Assembly (NCBI GenBank): GCA_964561475.1
Contig: CAZLPU010000014.1
Span: 1-64,000 of the forward strand
Direction: 5' to 3'
DNA: 64,000 nucleotides
Source: CAYUYV01 sp964561475
GTDB lineage: Bacteria; Pseudomonadota; Alphaproteobacteria; JAJFIK01
Part shown: one piece after another, positions 55,301 through 63,131 of the stretch
Position numbering within the stretch: position 1 is the stretch's first letter
How the letters are laid out: every line of letters starts with the position of its first letter
The notes under the pieces: generated by a model
What the model saw: the letters and a program-made list of their open reading frames with translations, nothing else
What the model was told of the DNA's origin: nothing
Database searches by the model: none
Made by a program: the position numbers and the translations under genes

Positions 55301-58300
55301 TGGGTCCAGTCACTGGCCTGGACCGCGTTCGGAACGGAAAGAATTTGATCCTGGGACGCATTGACGTTCTGGAGCCGCAGCCAGAGGGTGCCGCCGCTGA
55401 GCACCCGCAGATCCACATGACCGCCGGTGCCGTTGAAGCTGGCATCCTTGGACACCACACCCATGTCTGTCGCGGTGGTGTCCGCGTTGAACCAGACCGA
55501 GAACCCGCCGTCATTGAGCAGGAAAGCGGGATCGTGGGGGATCTCCACATAGCCCTGGCCATCGAAATCAAGCCCCTGGCCCACAATACCTTGATCCGTA
55601 AAGGCTGCATTGTTGACCAGGGTGCCGTTGAAGCCGGAAATCTCGTCCTGGAGCACCGGCGCAATATCATCCGTCCCCGGCCAGTAGCTCAGAAGATCGA
55701 AGGACGGGCCGTCACTCTCCCCCCGGATGGTCAGGGTCACCGTGGCGCCATTGCTTTCGGAAGCCTGGCCCAGACCGGCACTGGCGAGGGTATAGGAGAA
55801 ACTGTCCGTGCCGGTCTCGCCGGTCTCCAGCCCATCGAACTGTCCGTTCGGATCATAGCTGAAGGTGCCGTCTTCATTGAGGGTCAAGAGGGCGCCGGAG
55901 GCCAGGGTGATCTGTTCCCCCACATCCGCCGCCGCACCATTGACGGTGAGGACCACGAAGGCGCTGTCCGGATCCGTGTCCGCGCCGGATCCGTTGTCAG
56001 TAAAAACCGATCCGGACACCGTCGTGCTTTCCTGCAGGCTGAACCCGTCATCAAAGGCGGCAGGGGCATCCTCAACACCCGCGATTGTCACGGTTACGGT
56101 GGCGTCGGCGGTTGCCCCGAGCGGGTCAGCCACCGTGTAGTCAACGGTCTCGACCGCACTGTCTCCGGTTCTGAGGCTTTCGAACTGGCCATTGGGATCG
56201 AAGCTGAATGAGCCGTCGTCATTCAGGGTAAAGAGCGCCCCGGAGGTCAGAATGATCTGCTCACCGACTGTCGCGGCAGAGCCATCGACCCGGGTCACGG
56301 TCAGGGCACCCCCCTCCGGGTCACTGTCCGGTGTGTCCGGATTGGCGGCGAACACGGAACCGGCAGCAGCCGTGTCCTCATCCGCCCCAATGGCATCATC
56401 AATCGCCACAGGTCCCACATTGGGGAGCGCAATCGTCAGCCTGAGGGTGGCTTGATCCGTAAGGGCCCCATCGCTCACGGTGTAGGTGACCGCTTCTTCG
56501 ACGACAGTACCGGGGGAGAGATCGCCATAAGCGCCATTGGGATCAAAACTGAAGGTGCCGTCCCCACTGACCGTCACAAGCCCGCCCGACGGCAAACTCA
56601 CCGGCTGGCCGACATTCGCCTCAAGCCCATCCACGCTGGAGACAGTCAGGGGTGTTCCGTCTACGTCGCTATCGGGTCCGGAGCCGTTGTCGCTCAGAAC
56701 ATTACCGGTCTGCACCTCGTCCGGCGTTACCCTGACAGCATCATCCTGGGCGTCCGGAGCGTCATTCTGAGGGACAACGGTAATGGTGACCGTTGCACTC
56801 GCCGAATTGCCCGCCTCATCGGTGACAGTGTAGACAAAGGCATCTGGCCCATTGAAATTCTGATCGGGCCGATAGGTGATGACATCGTCCGACGGATCAT
56901 CCGTTCCACGATCATCCACTGAAACGATGCCTTGGGCAGGCTGCTGGAAAATGCCCAGAACCAGGGCGTCACTGTCGGCATCGCTGTCATTACTGAGCAC
57001 GTCGATGGCAACCGGAGTATCTTCGTCCGTCGTCGCCTGATCGTCCAATGCCACCGGTATCGCCCCTACCGGTCCACGGAAGCTGAGGGCAGCGGTGGTT
57101 GAGGCCTCGCCTCCTTCACCATCACTGACCGTGAAGTTCAAGAGCCCATAGACCTGGCCCTGACCAAGATCGACAAAGCTCGCAGGCAAGGTCTCGGGTG
57201 TGATGGTCCGGGTAATCGACAGAACAGTGCCGTCAAGGCTGAACAGTCCTTCAAAGTCATCAGCCAGCGTATAGGTCAGCTCATCGCCGTCGGCATCTTC
57301 GGAAAAGACTGTGGCGATCTCCCCAATGGGGGTGGACGGAGACAATACGGGGACGGTTGGCGAGAGCACCGGCGCGGTGGGAGCCACATTGCCCGTAGGC
57401 TGATCAAGCTCGATCCCGGCCATGCCCGCGTCCACAACACTTTGGACTTCAAAGTCGGACAGGGCTGTCCCGGAGACCAGAACCTCATCCATGCGTCCGG
57501 AAAAGAACCGGCTGCCGGGGTCCGCGGAGAGCGAATTGGATGCCCGGCCACTGGACCCCAGAACCAGAGGTTCGAAATTGCCCGCGCCGCCGGAAGTCTG
57601 TCCGAGACCGCCCGTATACGGATTTGTGGCGACTGAAGTACCGTTGACATAGAGAACTACGCCGTTCTGACCCCATGTCGCCGCGACATGGGTCCATTGA
57701 CCGGCTCCAATCCGGGGGCCGAACAACTCCACGTCAAAAGTGGCGTCCACATTCTGAAGGCGCAGATAGAGTTGTCCACCGGTCAGGACATCAATGCCGA
57801 TATGGCCGCCGGTTCCATTGAAACTGGCATCCTTAGACACAAGGGTCTGATTGGTCGCGATTTGATCCGCATTCATCCAGAACGCGATGGTGCCCTCGTC
57901 AAGGAGGAATGAGTCGTCATGGGGGATGACAACCCGGTCGTCAATCCCGTCAAAAATCAAACCGTTTCCGGCAAGCCCTTCACCGGTCAGACCGGCACCG
58001 CCCTGAAGCGCGCCATCATTCCCATTGCCGCTGGCGTCGGTCACAGAATCCGGACGGCCATCGGACAGGGTGTACAGAGCAATCACGTCGGTCAGGAGCG
58101 GTGCGCCCCCGCCCACTTGAGGCAGAACGCCGGTGACTGAAGCGACGTTCCAGGCCGCCGGATAGATTTCAGAACTGCCGTTGGACGTGGCCACGAGGCT
58201 GACCACCGGTCCCAGGGGGATCTGCTGCGGGGCGACAATGTTGCTTGCATCCTGGCTCAGGGTCAGCGTGCCTTGCAGCGCATCAAGAACATCGCCGGTC

Positions 58301-60603
58301 AGCGTGATGGTCGGCAGCGCACCGGTGAGCGTGGCGTAAGGCTGATTGATCTCGTCGAACAGGCTGAAACTGTAGAGCGCTGTCAGCTCGCCTGCAGCAA
58401 TGTCCACGTCATAGGACAATGTGATGAAGTCGCCACTCCGGATCGCCGCGGCATCGTCAAACACCGGCAGATCCACAAATGTCCGTTGCAGGATGGTGTC
58501 GCCATCCTCCACGACAAGCTCCAGGCCCGGCCGTCCGTCCTCGGTTGTAACACCGAAATACACAAAGTCCGACTGGGTGCCGTCCCCGAGGGCAAAGCCG
58601 ACGGAGGCGCCATCGCTCAGGCCTGAGGTGGTGTTGAATGTCGGTATGGGATTGACCAGTTCGACATCGAACCGCAATCGGTCAACGGAGCTGGCGGAGG
58701 TAATGGCAAACTGCGGCGCATCCCTCAGTGTATTGACTTCACCAAAGGGAATGCCCGGCCCCACTTCCTCCAGAACCAGTTGGCCCACCGCGCCGCCGGG
58801 GAAGAATTTGGTGTCATCGAGCAAATCGGACAGGTCGGAAAGATCCGTGGCGCCGGTCGTCATGGCGCCGGTCAAGCCGAGATTGAAAATCGAATTGGAT
58901 GGGCCCGGAGAACTGTCCGTAGGACTGAACGACCAGAACACGGTCTCACCCCGGTCCACCCGCACCAGTGCCCCGTTTGTGGAATCGAAGGGCACCACAT
59001 CGGTGACGTAATCCTTCAGGCCGTCCCGGTCCTGATCATCCGGCGGCGGCGGAGGGGGAGGGGCAAGCGGCTCCCCGTCCGGGCTGAGAATGGCGATCTG
59101 GTTGGAAATCTGTCCGGCGACCCAGACCGTACCCGGAAAAATGTCTTCATCGCCGAGGGTGGTCAGACCCAGACCGCCGCCAAAGGTGCCGCCGATATTG
59201 ATGGACTCGATCGACTCGATCCTGGACCCGTCCTCCGAAAAGACAGCAAAGAAGATGTCCGAACTGGTGGCCCCGCTGAATACAAACCGGGAAAGAACGA
59301 GGGAATTCTGCAGCTCGCCTTCGAAAAAACTGCCCGTGTATTCGCTGATGCCGTTGACTGAAGGGTTGTAGCTGATCAGGCTTCCGTCTACTGACGTTCC
59401 GTTACGGCGGAAGAGGCCTTCGTCGGCAAAGGGCGAATTGGTGGAGTCGAACCCGGCCAGAACATCGTCCCAATCCGATGGCAGTTCTGGAACCGGAATA
59501 GACGTACCCGGAATATAGAGTCCTGCATCCGGACCGCTCGCCCGGATCGGATTGGGGTGACCGGCGTAAAACCCTTCCGTCACCTCGTAAAGGGCGTCTG
59601 GGGAGTTTACATTCGTCGGGTTTTCAGACCCGAAATTCGGGAGATTGGTGGCAATCAGGTCGCCGTTTTCATTGGTGACCAGAACCGGCGGGCGGTCGCA
59701 GCAGTCGCTGGGTCCGTTGTCGGAGGTAAAGAGCCGGCCGTCCTCGGTGAATTCAAGACCGACGGCATTCCGGAAGCCTGTCGCATAGATTTGCACGGGT
59801 CCGGAGGGGTCCCATTTCACCTGGTTGAGGCCATTATTGCTGCCGAACACATCAAATCCGCTGAGTGGATTGATGTCCCCCTCGGTATCACGGGTCGGAT
59901 CATCCACGGTTGGAAGGTCGTAGATATAATAGTCCGTGGGATCCAGAGGCCGGCCCAGAAGATCCGTGGTCTGCACGCCGATATCGTTCAGGGCATCAAG
60001 ATCGATCTTAAGGATCGCCGCGGCGTAGACGGACTCGGGCTGGTAGAAAAAGAACGGTCCGACACCGCCGGAATTCGTGATCCCACCGGTGCTCAGATAG
60101 AGGAACGGCTTCATTTCGCCGTCCACTTCCTCGACCCGGTATTCCATGTCATTGATGCCGTGGGCCGTGTTGCCCCGGGCCAGTCCCCGGACCAGATCGA
60201 CCTTGTTCCAGCCGTCATCGGATAATGTCAGTTGAGAGACAGTCCCGGAATTCGAGTCGAGCGCATTTTGCGAACCCCGGTTCAAATAGGGGAAATTGGG
60301 ATCGGCGGAACTGACAAAGAGCACGGGAGCGTCGGGCGTTCCCGCCGTTTCGATCCCAAGGGCAAGACGCCCCTCGTCGGGGATGGGATTGCCTTCAAGA
60401 TCATGGTTCGGAATGTCGAACACCAGATCGATGATCTCACTGTCCAGAACCTGATAGGCTCCGTTCTCGAACGCGACGGTCGCCTGGTGCACACGTCCAC
60501 TCTGTTCAAGAATGTAGAGTTTGCCGTCCGGACCGAATTCAACATCCGTTGGCTGATCGAGCGAAATGCCCTCGAGAAAAAACTGTCCAAAGGAAATAGC
60601 CAC
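52360..60603 (-). CDS. Giant GSDH-propeller/LamG/cadherin-like secreted protein (2747 aa)
   Basis: Starts with GTG at 60603 behind GGAAGGGG. Residues 1-510 resemble the glucose/sorbosone dehydrogenase beta-propeller (PTDVEFGPDGKLYILEQSGRV). A Pro-rich linker (about 515) leads to a beta-rich segment of unknown type (520-840), LamG-1 (845-1060), cadherin-like tandem repeats, LamG-2 (1635-1855), more cadherin-like repeats (1862-2197), LamG-3 (2434-2655) and a tail. Residues 1399-1861 and 2198-2660 are a near-identical duplication (see repeat entries). No Sec signal; probably type I secretion. It may bind or oxidise sugars at the cell surface; whether the propeller keeps catalytic residues was not tested. 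Confidence 0.85.
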   Translation of the reverse strand: MAISFGQFFLEGISLDQPTDVEFGPDGKLYILEQSGRVHQATVAFENGAYQVLDSEIIDLVFDIPNHDLEGNPIPDEGRLALGIETAGTPDAPVLFVSSADPNFPYLNRGSQNALDSNSGTVSQLTLSDDGWNKVDLVRGLARGNTAHGINDMEYRVEEVDGEMKPFLYLSTGGITNSGGVGPFFFYQPESVYAAAILKIDLDALNDIGVQTTDLLGRPLDPTDYYIYDLPTVDDPTRDTEGDINPLSGFDVFGSNNGLNQVKWDPSGPVQIYATGFRNAVGLEFTEDGRLFTSDNGPSDCCDRPPVLVTNENGDLIATNLPNFGSENPTNVNSPDALYEVTEGFYAGHPNPIRASGPDAGLYIPGTSIPVPELPSDWDDVLAGFDSTNSPFADEGLFRRNGTSVDGSLISYNPSVNGISEYTGSFFEGELQNSLVLSRFVFSGATSSDIFFAVFSEDGSRIESIESINIGGTFGGGLGLTTLGDEDIFPGTVWVAGQISNQIAILSPDGEPLAPPPPPPPDDQDRDGLKDYVTDVVPFDSTNGALVRVDRGETVFWSFSPTDSSPGPSNSIFNLGLTGAMTTGATDLSDLSDLLDDTKFFPGGAVGQLVLEEVGPGIPFGEVNTLRDAPQFAITSASSVDRLRFDVELVNPIPTFNTTSGLSDGASVGFALGDGTQSDFVYFGVTTEDGRPGLELVVEDGDTILQRTFVDLPVFDDAAAIRSGDFITLSYDVDIAAGELTALYSFSLFDEINQPYATLTGALPTITLTGDVLDALQGTLTLSQDASNIVAPQQIPLGPVVSLVATSNGSSEIYPAAWNVASVTGVLPQVGGGAPLLTDVIALYTLSDGRPDSVTDASGNGNDGALQGGAGLTGEGLAGNGLIFDGIDDRVVIPHDDSFLLDEGTIAFWMNADQIATNQTLVSKDASFNGTGGHIGIDVLTGGQLYLRLQNVDATFDVELFGPRIGAGQWTHVAATWGQNGVVLYVNGTSVATNPYTGGLGQTSGGAGNFEPLVLGSSGRASNSLSADPGSRFFSGRMDEVLVSGTALSDFEVQSVVDAGMAGIELDQPTGNVAPTAPVLSPTVPVLSPSTPIGEIATVFSEDADGDELTYTLADDFEGLFSLDGTVLSITRTITPETLPASFVDLGQGQVYGLLNFTVSDGEGGEASTTAALSFRGPVGAIPVALDDQATTDEDTPVAIDVLSNDSDADSDALVLGIFQQPAQGIVSVDDRGTDDPSDDVITYRPDQNFNGPDAFVYTVTDEAGNSASATVTITVVPQNDAPDAQDDAVRVTPDEVQTGNVLSDNGSGPDSDVDGTPLTVSSVDGLEANVGQPVSLPSGGLVTVSGDGTFSFDPNGAYGDLSPGTVVEEAVTYTVSDGALTDQATLRLTIALPNVGPVAIDDAIGADEDTAAAGSVFAANPDTPDSDPEGGALTVTRVDGSAATVGEQIILTSGALFTLNDDGSFSFDPNGQFESLRTGDSAVETVDYTVADPLGATADATVTVTIAGVEDAPAAFDDGFSLQESTTVSGSVFTDNGSGADTDPDSAFVVLTVNGAAADVGEQITLASGALLTLNEDGTFSYDPNGQFDGLETGETGTDSFSYTLASAGLGQASESNGATVTLTIRGESDGPSFDLLSYWPGTDDIAPVLQDEISGFNGTLVNNAAFTDQGIVGQGLDFDGQGYVEIPHDPAFLLNDGGFSVWFNADTTATDMGVVSKDASFNGTGGHVDLRVLSGGTLWLRLQNVNASQDQILSVPNAVQASDWTHVMVGFGTGGLTLYLDGVEVAASAYEGGLGDSSGGIGNQEPWVLGASLRSSGNLTSQPVTQQFQGRIDEFAIFQSKPDAQTAADVYQSGLNGLAIGTPPAPQPPVAVDDAVTAGENTTISLDVIANDTDADDPVTNLSLTAIATPSVTGILAGALTTGTLEIDGNSIILDPGTDFDELDEGDVATVTVTYTVSDDEGQTDQGTAVFTVNGLNDAPAAEDDLATTDEDTAIAIEVLANDSDPDLDDIPASFVLSSVEVSGGLGQAFIDAGQIRFDPGQDFQSLDTDESASVTISYTLEDALGDQGNGTVSLTVTGLEDLPEAADDRFNVAADGTIAGSLFTDNGNGPDTDPDDPLAIAAVNGATANVGQEIVLPSGALLTVAADGTFTYTPNGAITPEPEQIIADSFTYTLQDAVEAATVTIDVTGLNEAPVAIDDAIGADEDTAAAGSVFAANPDTPDSDPEGGALTVTRVDGSAATVGEQITLASGALFTLNDDGSFSFDPNGRFESLRTGDNAVETVDYTVADPLGATADATVTVTIAGVEDAPAAFDDGFSLLESATVSESVFTDNGSGADTDPDSAFVVLTVNGAAADVGEQITLASGALLTLNEDGTFSYDPNGQFDGLETGETGTDSFSYTLASAGLGQASESNGATVTLTIRGESDGPSFDLLSYWPGTDDIAPVLQDEISGFNGTLVNNAAFTDQGIVGQGLDFDGQGYVEIPHDPAFLLNDGGFSVWFNADTTATDMGVVSKDASFNGTGGHVDLRVLSGGTLWLRLQNVNASQDQILSVPNAVQASDWTHVMVGFGTGGLTLYLDGVEVAASAYEGGLGDSSGGIGNQEPWVLGASLRSSGNLTSQPVTQQFQGRIDEFAIFQSKPDAQTAADVYQSGLNGLALQPPAQSQTTEVNGATLLDAPDDGSDIEQDAFDFADASNDPGNDPENLVSQAPLKGEMGGEDNPVPEPLSEDADIVNTPESDDGFAW
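52624..54012. repeat. Internal duplication, copy 1 (about 1.39 kb)
   Basis: This DNA recurs 2397 bp downstream at 55021-56409, in the same frame (799 codons apart). From 52624 to about 53610 the two copies look identical as read. From there to 54012 scattered substitutions give about seven amino-acid changes. It encodes two cadherin-like repeats plus a LamG domain. Confidence 0.9.
55021..56409. repeat. Internal duplication, copy 2 (about 1.39 kb)
   Basis: Partner of 52624-54012. The two copies are separated by about 1 kb of non-duplicated cadherin-like coding sequence. Identity drops only at the coding-upstream end, consistent with recent duplication or gene conversion over the LamG part. 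Confidence 0.9.
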
Positions 60604-61308
60604 GTTACCACCCCTTCCGGTTCCGATCGTTTTAAAAGAGCCGTCCGCCCAGATCTCAACGCGCCAAGCCGCACCAAAAGATTGATCTCAGGCGGGAAGA
60701 CGCAATGAAGAACAGTCAGGCGGGAAAGCAAGCATACAGACAATGAACAGCCCTGGCGTGTCCAAGTTCCAGGAACTGCAGTTTCAATTTTACCTTGAAA
60801 GTTTACGCCATCCCCACAGCCTCAATGCTCGGCCGGCCAGAACTGCGCCCCCGACCATCATCGCCCGTCACGCAATGATCCGGCACCCAGCGTCCAACGC
60901 CCTGAAGCCGCCCCGTTCAACGACCGCAAGGAGAGTGAGACATGGCGCTCCTCCTGTAAAGACAAATGCTTACAACGGCATACAAGATTATGTTGCATTG
61001 GGAAGAGCGAGGGGGAGGGGGAGTGGGAGCCAGTTCCCTTGAGCATAGTCATTTGAAGGACAGCGTTGGCCGGTTTCGAAGCAGGAGCGACCACATGAGG
61101 ATGGGCCCAGTGGAGCGGCTGTGACGCTTGAGTGATGAGCGTCCCGCAAAGTGGGGACACAAGCATTGGAGCCGAACCACCAGGGCGTGGGCGGGCAGGC
61201 GACAGCACCAAAAGCTGCGGGCTGCCATCCTTCCATGAGCCCTCCGCCCGGCATGGCGCAAAGCGACGGACCACTTCGAAAGAGGCGGATTGCCTCATAC
61301 ATGGCCGT
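60604..61308. other. Intergenic region, 705 bp
   Basis: Upstream of the giant gene and downstream of the AbgT-family gene (both minus strand), so it should hold the giant gene's promoter. It contains a minus-strand ATG at 60943 behind AGGAGGAG that opens only an 8-codon frame. Longer frames here are Cys/Arg/Pro-rich and not credible. Confidence 0.45.
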
Positions 61309-62898
61309 TCACGGTGTGTAGTATGTGGGTGATCCGGGGCCAACGGGGAGGCCCAAACCGAAGGTCCATATCAGGAAGAAGCTCGTCCAGGTCAGTATAA
61401 AGAAGATCGTGTAAGGCAGCATCATCGCGATCAAGGTGCCCACACCCAGATCTTTGTCATAGCGTGTTGCCCAGGCAAGGATCAGGCCGAAATAGCTCAT
61501 CATTGGGGTAATGATGTTTGTGGTTGAGTCGCCTATCCGATAGGCGGCCTGAATGGCCTCCGGCGCATATCCAATCAGCATCAGCATTGGTACAAAAATC
61601 GGTGCCGTAACGGCCCATTGCGCGGACGCCGAACCAAGTGACAGGTTGATGATCGCACACATCAGGATGAAGAAGATAAAGATACCAGGGCCTGTAAAAC
61701 CAGTATCCATGAGAAATTGAGCGCCGGTAACAGCACTGATTGCCCCCAGATTGGTCCAACCGAAAAATGCGACGAACTGAGCAGCGAAAAAGACCAGCAC
61801 GATGTAAAGGGCGAGAGAGGCAAGAGCCGCCGACATGGCATCAATCACGTCGCGGTCGGTTTTCATGGTGCCGACTGCCCGTCCATAAGCGTAGCCCGTG
61901 GCGATAAAGAAAATCAGGATCCAGACGACAAAGCCGCGAAAGAACGGGGAATTGATGCGGTCCCCCGTCTCTGGATTGCGTAACACGCCCCACTCCGGCA
62001 AGAGCGTGATCGCCATCAGCGCGATGACGCCCAGCAATGCGATCCCGGCCCAAAGCAGGCCCTTCTTTTCCGCGCTGGTGAGTTTTTCCATCATGCGCTT
62101 GTCAAGGACCGAGGGATCGGCCCGGGATGGCTCATAAGGTCCGAGTTTGGGCTCTACAATGAAGATGCTCACCAGGGAGCCGACCATCGTGATGAGAAAG
62201 GTCGACGCGATCATGAAGTACCAGTTGGCAGTCGCCACAACCACATAGTCCGGAGCGATAAGTCGTGCCGCTTCCTGGGTGATACCGGCAAGGAGCGGAT
62301 CGATTGTCCCTATCAGGAGATTTGCGCTATAGCCGCCGGAGACCCCGGCAAACGCCGCTGCCATGCCGGCAAGGGGGTGACGGCCGAGGGCGTAGAAAAT
62401 GGCTCCGGCCAGAGGAATAAGGACGACATAGCCCACTTCCGAAGCGGTATTCGATACAATGCCGGTGAAGACAAGAGCCACAGTCACAACGTGGCGCGGC
62501 GCGGACAAGACCATGGCCCGGACCGCCGCTGAAAGGAGTCCGGACCGTTCGGCAACGCCCACACCCAGCATGGCCACAAGGACCACGCCGAGCGGGGCGA
62601 AGTTGGTGAAGTTCGTCACGAGGCTGGTGAAGATCAGCCGAACGCCATCTCCATTCAGCAGGCTGACGGCCCGGATCATGCCGTCCTCGGCGACACCGCG
62701 AGCGCCGGCCGGTCGAGGGTCTTCAACGGCAACGCCAAGCCAGCCGAACAAGCCGGAAAGAAAAACAATCCCCACTGCCAAAATCGCGAACAAGGTCACA
62801 GGATGGGGCAGGAGGTTGCCCAACCATTCAACGCCATCGAGAAAGCGTGTGAATGTGTTGCGACGTTCTGAAGGCGGTTGCGGTTGAGCATTCGTCAT
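61309..62898 (-). CDS. AbgT-family transporter
   Basis: 529-aa inner-membrane protein with about 11-12 helices of the AbgT family (p-aminobenzoyl-glutamate import in E. coli; several homologues export antimetabolites such as sulfonamides). The N-terminal LLPHPVTLFAILAVGIVFLSG and the internal GFTGPGIFIFFILMCAIINL and MPYTIFFILTWTSFFLIW segments are typical. ATG 62898 with GGAG at 62908-62911 is preferred over an in-frame GTG at 62913. An M3 peptidase gene lies 233 bp away in the opposite reading order (downstream copy to the right), which could relate to peptide or glutamate-conjugate turnover; this is inference. Confidence 0.92.
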   Translation of the reverse strand: MTNAQPQPPSERRNTFTRFLDGVEWLGNLLPHPVTLFAILAVGIVFLSGLFGWLGVAVEDPRPAGARGVAEDGMIRAVSLLNGDGVRLIFTSLVTNFTNFAPLGVVLVAMLGVGVAERSGLLSAAVRAMVLSAPRHVVTVALVFTGIVSNTASEVGYVVLIPLAGAIFYALGRHPLAGMAAAFAGVSGGYSANLLIGTIDPLLAGITQEAARLIAPDYVVVATANWYFMIASTFLITMVGSLVSIFIVEPKLGPYEPSRADPSVLDKRMMEKLTSAEKKGLLWAGIALLGVIALMAITLLPEWGVLRNPETGDRINSPFFRGFVVWILIFFIATGYAYGRAVGTMKTDRDVIDAMSAALASLALYIVLVFFAAQFVAFFGWTNLGAISAVTGAQFLMDTGFTGPGIFIFFILMCAIINLSLGSASAQWAVTAPIFVPMLMLIGYAPEAIQAAYRIGDSTTNIITPMMSYFGLILAWATRYDKDLGVGTLIAMMLPYTIFFILTWTSFFLIWTFGLGLPVGPGSPTYYTP

Positions 62899-63131
62899 CG
62901 GTAAAATCTCCACACGAACGGATTTCCTGCCTGCGCGATTGGAGGCCTCAGCCCGAATGCGGCGGTCTGTTCACAAATAGTCTAACGCAGGACCGCAGCG
63001 GTCAAACCCCAATTCCCGTTCTTGTTCCCGTTCTTGTTCCGGGGCGTGAAGACCGCGTGACCAGGTGAGGTCTGCGCCCTGACTGTTCTTGAGACGCGCA
63101 AACCCCACCGCGGTCGGACCATCAGTATTTG

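Noticed and set aside
52537..56211. Two plus-strand frames (about 630 and 580 codons) opposite the giant gene
   Set aside because: They are antisense shadows whose similarity to each other only reflects the internal duplication of the real gene.
60858..61343. Minus-strand 161-codon frame between AbgT and the giant gene
   Set aside because: Cys/Arg/Pro/Ser-rich translation, overlaps the AbgT gene end, no initiation signals.
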